Assembly (NCBI GenBank): GCA_031282985.1
Contig: JAITCR010000002.1
Span: 1-12,248, forward strand
Length of the DNA stretch: 12,248 nucleotides
Origin: Nitrososphaerota archaeon
GTDB lineage: Archaea > Thermoproteota > Bathyarchaeia > Bathyarchaeales > Bathycorpusculaceae
Direction: 5' to 3'
Below are positions 7,199 through 12,248 of the stretch, in pieces. Every line of letters begins with the position of its first letter. Positions within the stretch are counted from its first letter, which is position 1. The notes below the pieces were generated by a model, which was not told the DNA's origin, did no database searches, and worked only from the letters and a program-made list of their open reading frames with translations. The translations under genes were made by a program, and so were the position numbers.

Positions 7199-9913
7199 TT
7201 ACAGTAACTCTCCATATTTTCGGACAAAGATTCTTTTGAATACGGTCACCAGTACGATATATAGAAGTATTGTCAGTAGCAGCCATGGGAAGAATTCAGT
7301 GGGCAGAGGAGCTAACCCTATGTATGTGCCAAAGCTAGTAAAGGGAATGACCGTTAAAACGGCGATGCCAGTAAAGGTAAGTAGTGTGAGTAATGCAGAT
7401 GCTCGGCTTTGAATGAAGGGTATCTTTGGGGTACGAATCATATGTATGACAAGTGTTTGTGTCCACATAGATTCTACAAACCACCCTGCTTGGAATACAG
7501 CGATGAAAAGGGCCATCATTGTTGGGTCCGTTATTTGGTGAAATAGCAGTCCACCACACGCAACTGGGCAGATGATAAAGAACATCAATGCATATGTTGT
7601 GATGTCAAATACTGAACTTGTGGGGCCGATCCATATCATAAATTTGCCAATGGATGAAGAACTCCATTTTCTAGGTACAGCAAGAAATTCTTTATCCACA
7701 TTATCCCATGGAATTGCTGTGCAGGTAAGATCATAAATTAGGTTGAGTAAAATTAATTGAATGGGTAACATTGGCATAAAGGGCAAGAAGGCACTAGCTA
7801 CTAACACTGAAAACATGTTGCCAAAGTTGGAACTAGCCGTCATTTTGATGTATTTAAGCATATTAGCATAAGTTTTTCGTCCTTCGATGATGCCTTTCTC
7901 TAATACCATTAAATCTTTTTCAAGCAAGATGACGTCAGCAGATTCTTTTGCAATGTCCACAGCAGTATCCACGGAGATGCCTACGTCAGAAGCCTTCATC
8001 GCTGCTGCATCGTTAATGCCATCACCCATATAGCCGACTCTGTGACCATTGTTTCGTAAAGCTGTAATAACTCGTGCTTTCTGTTGTGGGGACAATTTAG
8101 CAAAAACGGTAACTTTTTCGACAGCTTTTCCAAGAGCTTCATCGTCCATTTCCTCCAAGTCCGAACCTAGCAGTATTTGGTCAACAGGCAGGCCCACTTG
8201 ACGGCATACGCAGCATGTTACTTTGTCATTGTCGCCAGTTAGAATTTTTACGCTCACGCCGCTTTCTTTCAAAGCTTTGATAGCAGCGGCAGTAGATTCT
8301 TTTGGGGGATCAAGAAATGCCAAGTACCCCATTAGTACCATATTTGATTCATCAGCCACTGAAAACGCGCCTACAGAGGATGGATTGCTTTTTTGTGCTA
8401 CTGCAATGACACGCATACCGTCCTTGTTTAGGTCATCTACTTTTTCTAGTATGTATTGTTTGATATTGTCGGTTAAGGGTTCGACTTTTCCGTCATATTC
8501 AGCAAAGCTGCAAACTGAGAGCATTTCCTCTACTGCGCCTTTTGTAATCATTTGAGTTTTGCCGTTTGTTACCACAACGCTCATGCGACGGCGTTCAAAA
8601 TCAAAGGGGATTTCATCTATTTTTGTAAATTTGTTTGTAAGTCCACGTAATTCGGTTATGTTGTCTTGTTCTTCTTGGGTTTTTTGGATGATGGCAATGT
8701 CCATGAGGTTTTTGAGTCCTGTTTGGTAGTAGCTATTTAGGAAAGCATGGCGCAATACGCGTGTGTCTTCTTGTCCGTGGATGTTGAGGTGATAAAGTAG
8801 GATCACTTTATCTTGTGTTAGGGTTCCTGTTTTGTCGGTGCATAAAATGTCCATTGCGCCAATGTTTTGGATGGAGCTCAAGTTTTTTATTATGGTTTTT
8901 TCTCGTGACATAGCCATGGCGCCTTTAGCAAGGCATGTGGTGACAATCATTGGCAGCATTTCGGGTGTTAATCCTACAGCTACTGAGAGGGCAAATAATG
9001 TTGCTTCCGGCCAATCGCCTTTGGTGAATCCGTTGATAAACAAGACTATGGGTACCATTACGAGCATGAAGCGAATTAGTAACCATGAGACAGAGTTTAC
9101 GCCTTTTTCAAAGCTGGTCTGTACTGGTTTGACGTTGACGCTTTTTGCCATTTCACCAAAAATGGTGTCATCTCCTGTAGCTACTACTACGCCTGTTGCA
9201 GTGCCACTTATGACATTGGTGCCCATGAAGGCAAGGTTGGGGGTTTCAGTTAGGGCATAATCGGTCTGTATAGCGGTTGCAATTTTTTCTACAGCTGTAC
9301 TTTCGCCTGTTAGTGCTGATTGGCTGACGAATAAGTCTTTGGCTTGGATGATTCGCATGTCGGCTGGAACCATGTCTCCTGCCGATAGGCGTATGATGTC
9401 TCCTACAACTACGTCTTTGAGAGGGATTTCTTGGTTGCCTGTCTCCTGTCGTCGGACGTTGGTTGTGGTTTTTATCATTTTTGTTAGTTTTTCGGCGGCG
9501 ATGTTGCTTCTTGATTCTTGTATAAAGCGTAATATGCCGGAGATAATTACCATTGTTGTGATGATTATAACGGCTATTGGGTCGGCTTCACCGGCTTCTG
9601 CTAAGATAATGTCGGTGAAGGCTGATACTATTGCTAAGCCGATGAGGATGGCTGTAAATGGGTTGATGAAGGCATTTGTGATGCGTTTTGGTAATGATAT
9701 TTTTTTGCCATGTGTGACATTGTTGTCTCCGTACTGATTGCGGGATTCTTCGGCAAGTGCTTCATTTAAGCCTTCAAAGCCTGTTTTTAGTTTGTCGAAT
9801 AATTCTTCAGTTTTATTGGTGGCAGCAAATTTCATTCTGCTGCGAACCTCGTCACGATACACTATTTCCGTGCAGGGTTTTGTTTCTACACTGTTGTTTT
9901 TTACCTTACGCAT
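7199..9913 (-). CDS. mgtA: Magnesium-transporting P-type ATPase (MgtA type)
   Basis: A 904-residue P-type ATPase of class IIIB, which uses ATP to bring Mg2+ into the cytoplasm. All catalytic parts are present: actuator loop TGES (202-205), phosphorylation site DKTGTLT with Asp360, nucleotide-binding KGA (458-460), TGDN (559-562) and MGDGINDAAAMKASD (629-643). The 'GLTPEMLP' in membrane helix 4 (314-321) is the hallmark of MgtA/MgtB and sets it apart from calcium and proton pumps. Length matches MgtA (about 900). Hydrophobic segments fit the usual ten: two pairs before the large cytoplasmic loop and six after about 690. The start at 9913 is preceded by a strong GGAGGT at 8 bases; a longer frame from 9985 adds 24 unrelated residues. 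It appears to be a single-gene unit with a TATA-like box upstream. I saw no M-box-like leader; the untranslated region would be only about 30 bases. Confidence 0.95.
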   Translation of the reverse strand: MRKVKNNSVETKPCTEIVYRDEVRSRMKFAATNKTEELFDKLKTGFEGLNEALAEESRNQYGDNNVTHGKKISLPKRITNAFINPFTAILIGLAIVSAFTDIILAEAGEADPIAVIIITTMVIISGILRFIQESRSNIAAEKLTKMIKTTTNVRRQETGNQEIPLKDVVVGDIIRLSAGDMVPADMRIIQAKDLFVSQSALTGESTAVEKIATAIQTDYALTETPNLAFMGTNVISGTATGVVVATGDDTIFGEMAKSVNVKPVQTSFEKGVNSVSWLLIRFMLVMVPIVLFINGFTKGDWPEATLFALSVAVGLTPEMLPMIVTTCLAKGAMAMSREKTIIKNLSSIQNIGAMDILCTDKTGTLTQDKVILLYHLNIHGQEDTRVLRHAFLNSYYQTGLKNLMDIAIIQKTQEEQDNITELRGLTNKFTKIDEIPFDFERRRMSVVVTNGKTQMITKGAVEEMLSVCSFAEYDGKVEPLTDNIKQYILEKVDDLNKDGMRVIAVAQKSNPSSVGAFSVADESNMVLMGYLAFLDPPKESTAAAIKALKESGVSVKILTGDNDKVTCCVCRQVGLPVDQILLGSDLEEMDDEALGKAVEKVTVFAKLSPQQKARVITALRNNGHRVGYMGDGINDAAAMKASDVGISVDTAVDIAKESADVILLEKDLMVLEKGIIEGRKTYANMLKYIKMTASSNFGNMFSVLVASAFLPFMPMLPIQLILLNLIYDLTCTAIPWDNVDKEFLAVPRKWSSSSIGKFMIWIGPTSSVFDITTYALMFFIICPVACGGLLFHQITDPTMMALFIAVFQAGWFVESMWTQTLVIHMIRTPKIPFIQSRASALLTLLTFTGIAVLTVIPFTSFGTYIGLAPLPTEFFPWLLLTILLYIVLVTVFKRIFVRKYGELL

Positions 9914-9921
9914 TGTTTTAT

Positions 9922-9927
9922 ACCTCC
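9922..9927 (-). promoter_or_regulatory. Ribosome binding site for mgtA
   Basis: GGAGGT on the minus strand, 8 bases before ATG 9913. It is the strongest site in the window and decides the start over the in-frame ATG at 9985. Confidence 0.75.
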
Positions 9928-9965
9928 ATTTTACCGTTTTGAAAATTCCTAAAGTGGCACAGTCA

Positions 9966-9974
9966 GATATATTA
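9966..9974 (-). promoter_or_regulatory. Possible TATA box for mgtA
   Basis: TAATATATC on the minus strand. A start site about 26 bases downstream would fall near 9942, giving a leader of about 30 bases that includes the GGAGGT. This is a pattern match only. Confidence 0.35.
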
Positions 9975-9989
9975 GTGTACTGCACATTT

Positions 9990-10490
9990 TTGAGCTGATT
10001 TAATGAAAACTGTTGCTAATACTGTCATGAATAGCTAATGCCCTTTAAAGTAGCACTAAATTTGCGAAATCTATAAGACAGTGGCTGCAAGATAAAAAAA
10101 CAACATGATTTTGCTTGCTCCACCAAATCCGCCAAGCACACAGTGAACTTGCCAAAAATGTGCCTATACAGCAGGTGAAACCTCTACTGTTTCGGGTAGT
10201 GTTCAATATTGGTTTATGTTGCTAGGGTCGTTTAAAGATTTTCATGTTAACGCATAGTCCAACGACTGGTTTGTGCCTTTGAAGAGATTTTGAGAAACGC
10301 CTATTTTTTCTTGCCAACCGTCACCCTCACAACCAATGTGTAAAGCTGCCTAAATTTGTGATACACTGTCTAAATAATTCAAACTGTACAATTAAAACAC
10401 AAATATAACGCCTAAAGATATGCCATACTTTTTCATAACTAACTATATGTTTTTGACAAAACCTGCATTAACCCGTTACCATTCACCAGT
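9990..10490. other. Intergenic region without recognisable gene
   Basis: About 500 bases between the mgtA promoter area and the terminator of the repeat-protein gene. I read all frames and found only short, stop-interrupted frames with no family resemblance, no RNA gene and no transposase motif. Confidence 0.5.
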
Positions 10491-10492
10491 TC

Positions 10493-10520
10493 AAAAAAAA
10501 GAGGAGGCGTCAACGCGCCT
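10493..10520 (-). terminator. Intrinsic-type terminator after repeat-protein gene
   Basis: On the minus strand AGGCG and CGCCT (10516-10520 and 10505-10509) form a 5-bp GC stem with a 6-base loop, followed by CCTC and eight T (10500-10493). It sits about 60 bases after the stop of the repeat-protein gene. T-runs end transcription in archaea, with or without a stem. Confidence 0.6.
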
Positions 10521-10579
10521 TTTCAATTTATACGTTGCTTTAGAGTTTATGTAGAGCACATCTATAAGTAGAATGCGCT

Positions 10580-12248
10580 TTACACAAAGACATCAGCAAT
10601 CTTCGTTTGCTCAACAACATCAGGAAGCTGTACTGGGGTAATTTCGCCTGGAAGTTGCACATCCCTGATAATATCATCAAGTTTTTCACCAGTAACTATC
10701 TCGTCATCAAGTTTTACCTGTATGGTAACGTCAGCAAGTTTTTCACCAGTAACTATCACGTCATCAAGTTTTACACGCATAACAAAATCATCAAGCTGCA
10801 CACGCTCGATTTCATCAGTAAGCCTTACACGTTTAATTACATCAGGAAGCTTTACACCTGTAGTCACTTTAACAGTAGTCTTTTCGCCTTTAGTCACTTG
10901 GTCAGGAAGCTGCACACCAGTATTGATCTTATTGTCAAGCTTTATACCGTCAGTGGTCTTATCAGCAAGCTGTGCACCGTCAATGGTTCTATCAGCAAGT
11001 TTTTCGCCTGCATTCACTTGATCAGGAAGCTGTACACCGTTAATGAACCTATCAGGAAGCTGTACACCGTCAGTAAACACATCAGCAAGTTTTTCGCCTG
11101 CATTCACTTGATCAGGAAGCTGTACACCGTTAATAAACACATTATCAAGCTGTACACCTTCAACAAACATGTCATCAAGCTGGGTGCGAACCTCATCACC
11201 TTCGAAAGATAGGTCAAAAGCTACAATGGCTTGTTCGCCAGCAAACACCGTCACAGATTCGGTTTTAATACCATTAAGAACACATGTGTACACGCCTGGT
11301 GCAAGGTTATCAAGAACAAACCCATTACCATAGGTTACAAGATTATAAGAATAACCATTTGGACCAGTAACATCAAACATGGTTATAAGATAATCAGGCG
11401 TTTTGCTAACTTGATTTCGGCTGACTTCTTCCAAGCCAACAAGTCTTAGAGCATTGGGATCATTTGTTACAGTGTCAACCAATCTTGAAACAGTTATAGT
11501 TTCAGCAGTTCTTGGAACAACTGCAGTGTCAACTAATCTTAGAGCAGCAGGATCATTTATTACAGTTTCAACCAATCTCAGAGCAGCAGGATCATTTGCT
11601 ACTGTTTCAACAAATCGTAAAGCGTCTAACACAGGTCCGATAAGTATGGGGGTATTAAATAAAGTCTCCATAAACTTTGGATCTTTGGATACAGTTTCCA
11701 TAAACATTGGATCCTTGAATATACGCCTCACAATTTCTGGATCTTTGAATATGATCTCTTTGATCTCTGGGGCCTTAAGCACAGTCTTCTTAAGCACTGG
11801 ATCTTTGAATATAGTCTCTTTAAACATAGGATCGTTAAGCACAGTCTTCTTAAGCACCGGATTATTGAATATAGTCTCCTTGAACTCTGGATCGTTGAGC
11901 ACAGTCTTCTCGAACTCTAGATTTTTGAGCACTGTATCTACAAGCTTTGGATCGCTAATTATTGCATTTTTAAATTCTGGGTCATTGTATATAGTCTCTA
12001 TAAACTTTGGATTGGCCAAGTTTTCTAATGAGTAGACATCATAGAATGTTTGTGTGTAGACGTTATAGAATTCTTGTGTATAGATGTTATAGAATTTTTG
12101 TACAAGGATATCATAGAAAGTCTGAGTGTAGACATTGTAGAACTCTTGTGTATAGACATCAAAGAAATCCTGAGCAAGGACATTGTAGAACTCTTGTGTA
12201 TAGACATCAAAGAAATCCTGAGCAAGGACATTGTAGAACTCTTGTGTA
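10580..12248 (-). CDS. Multi-repeat surface-type protein, N-terminus beyond window
   Basis: At least 555 residues; the frame is open from the stop at 10580 to the window edge, so the true start is outside. In order it holds an 8-residue repeat (VYTQEFYN / VLAQDFFD; 12020-12248), 13 decapeptides in perfect register (DPxFKETIxx alternating with xPVLKKTVLN; 11630-12019), about three 13-residue units (NDPAALRLVETVI; about 11450-11610), a beta-sandwich-like domain (11195-11401; 'VTGPNGYSY', 'LDNLAPGVYTCVL'), and about 20 units of 9-10 residues around VQLPD or GEKLAD (10583-11188). The sandwich resembles CnaB or carboxypeptidase-regulatory-like domains of surface proteins. No transmembrane segment or sorting signal is seen at the C-terminus, so location is uncertain; an anchor could lie in the missing N-terminus. 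A TTG at 12019 could be taken as the start, but the repeat-coding frame continues through it without break. I know no family with this combination. Confidence 0.8.
   Translation of the reverse strand, partial: TQEFYNVLAQDFFDVYTQEFYNVLAQDFFDVYTQEFYNVYTQTFYDILVQKFYNIYTQEFYNVYTQTFYDVYSLENLANPKFIETIYNDPEFKNAIISDPKLVDTVLKNLEFEKTVLNDPEFKETIFNNPVLKKTVLNDPMFKETIFKDPVLKKTVLKAPEIKEIIFKDPEIVRRIFKDPMFMETVSKDPKFMETLFNTPILIGPVLDALRFVETVANDPAALRLVETVINDPAALRLVDTAVVPRTAETITVSRLVDTVTNDPNALRLVGLEEVSRNQVSKTPDYLITMFDVTGPNGYSYNLVTYGNGFVLDNLAPGVYTCVLNGIKTESVTVFAGEQAIVAFDLSFEGDEVRTQLDDMFVEGVQLDNVFINGVQLPDQVNAGEKLADVFTDGVQLPDRFINGVQLPDQVNAGEKLADRTIDGAQLADKTTDGIKLDNKINTGVQLPDQVTKGEKTTVKVTTGVKLPDVIKRVRLTDEIERVQLDDFVMRVKLDDVIVTGEKLADVTIQVKLDDEIVTGEKLDDIIRDVQLPGEITPVQLPDVVEQTKIADVFV
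10991..11134. repeat. 54-bp exact direct repeat inside repeat-protein gene
   Basis: Bases 10991-11044 recur exactly at 11081-11134, an offset of 90 bases (three 10-residue units). They encode GVQLPDQVNA-GEKLAD. Identity at the DNA level points to recent duplication within the gene. Confidence 0.75.
11630..12019. repeat. 30-bp tandem repeat block (13 decapeptides)
   Basis: Thirteen consecutive 30-base units without any insertion or deletion, encoding xxDPxFKETI-like decapeptides. Units tend to alternate between an F-type (PEFKETIF) and an L-type (PVLKKTVL), giving a 60-base higher-order period near 11780-11900. Confidence 0.8.
12020..12248. repeat. 24/48-bp tandem repeat block
   Basis: About nine and a half 24-base units encode VYTQEFYN/VLAQDFFD. 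Near the edge they pair into an exact 48-base unit that begins at 12131, 12179 and 12227 and runs off the window. The array is therefore longer than can be seen. Confidence 0.85.

Noticed and set aside
7056..7286. A 76-residue minus-strand frame overlapping the end of mgtA
   Set aside because: It overlaps the C-terminal coding sequence of mgtA in another frame and has no ribosome binding site or recognisable content.
8223..9998. Several plus-strand frames of 60-140 codons opposite mgtA
   Set aside because: They lie antisense to a gene with complete P-type ATPase motifs and are shadows of its codon pattern.
9914..10010. Magnesium riboswitch (M-box) ahead of mgtA
   Set aside because: I could not trace the M-box fold, and the likely leader is only about 30 bases; regulation by a repressor is as likely.
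10607..12035. Long plus-strand open frames opposite the repeat protein
   Set aside because: They are mirror images of a tandem-repeat gene; their Ser/Thr/Ile- or Lys/Tyr-rich products have no ribosome binding site, and the minus-strand frame alone shows a folded domain.
12020..12248. Regularly spaced direct repeats resembling a CRISPR array
   Set aside because: The 24/48-base units are contiguous, have no unique spacers and keep one open frame encoding an 8-residue repeat.

Overview
This AT-rich window probably comes from an archaeon. The main evidence is an intact archaeal Holliday junction resolvase gene (Hjc type). The AGGT/GGAGGT ribosome binding sites and TATA-like boxes upstream of starts fit with this. 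The gene content (cell-surface repeat proteins, a scarred intergenic landscape, IS1- and IS5-family relics) would suit a host-associated or sediment archaeon, but I cannot name the lineage from the sequence.

Layout. Bases 1-670 hold a decayed IS5-family transposase on the minus strand, abutting a beheaded radical SAM/SPASM gene on the plus strand (about 672-1562) that lacks the iron-sulfur cluster motif. Bases 1563-3178 hold no gene I can recognise, but contain strong hairpins and a stretch of extreme G+T bias on the plus strand. hjc follows at 3179-3655 (+) and converges on an ArsB/SLC13-type permease at 3931-5238 (-). Bases 5400-6000 are a small graveyard of three transposase fragments: an IS1 C-terminus, an IS5 C-terminus and an IS1 zinc-binding N-terminus. 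The remaining genes are all on the minus strand: a membrane-anchored beta-helix surface protein (6002-7051), an intact MgtA-type magnesium P-type ATPase (7199-9913), about 590 bases without a recognisable gene, a terminator-like hairpin, and a repeat protein (10580 to the window edge).

The most unusual item is that repeat protein. Its reading frame stays open to the window edge, so the TTG-started version beginning at 12019 is incomplete. It strings together an 8-residue repeat, a 10-residue repeat in perfect register (13 units), a 13-residue repeat, a small beta-sandwich-like domain, and about 20 copies of a 9-10-residue 'VQLPD/GEKLAD' repeat.

The genes do not form one pathway. Spacings over 140 bases and separate ribosome binding sites suggest single-gene transcription units: DNA repair (hjc), ion transport (permease, mgtA) and cell surface (beta-helix and repeat proteins).
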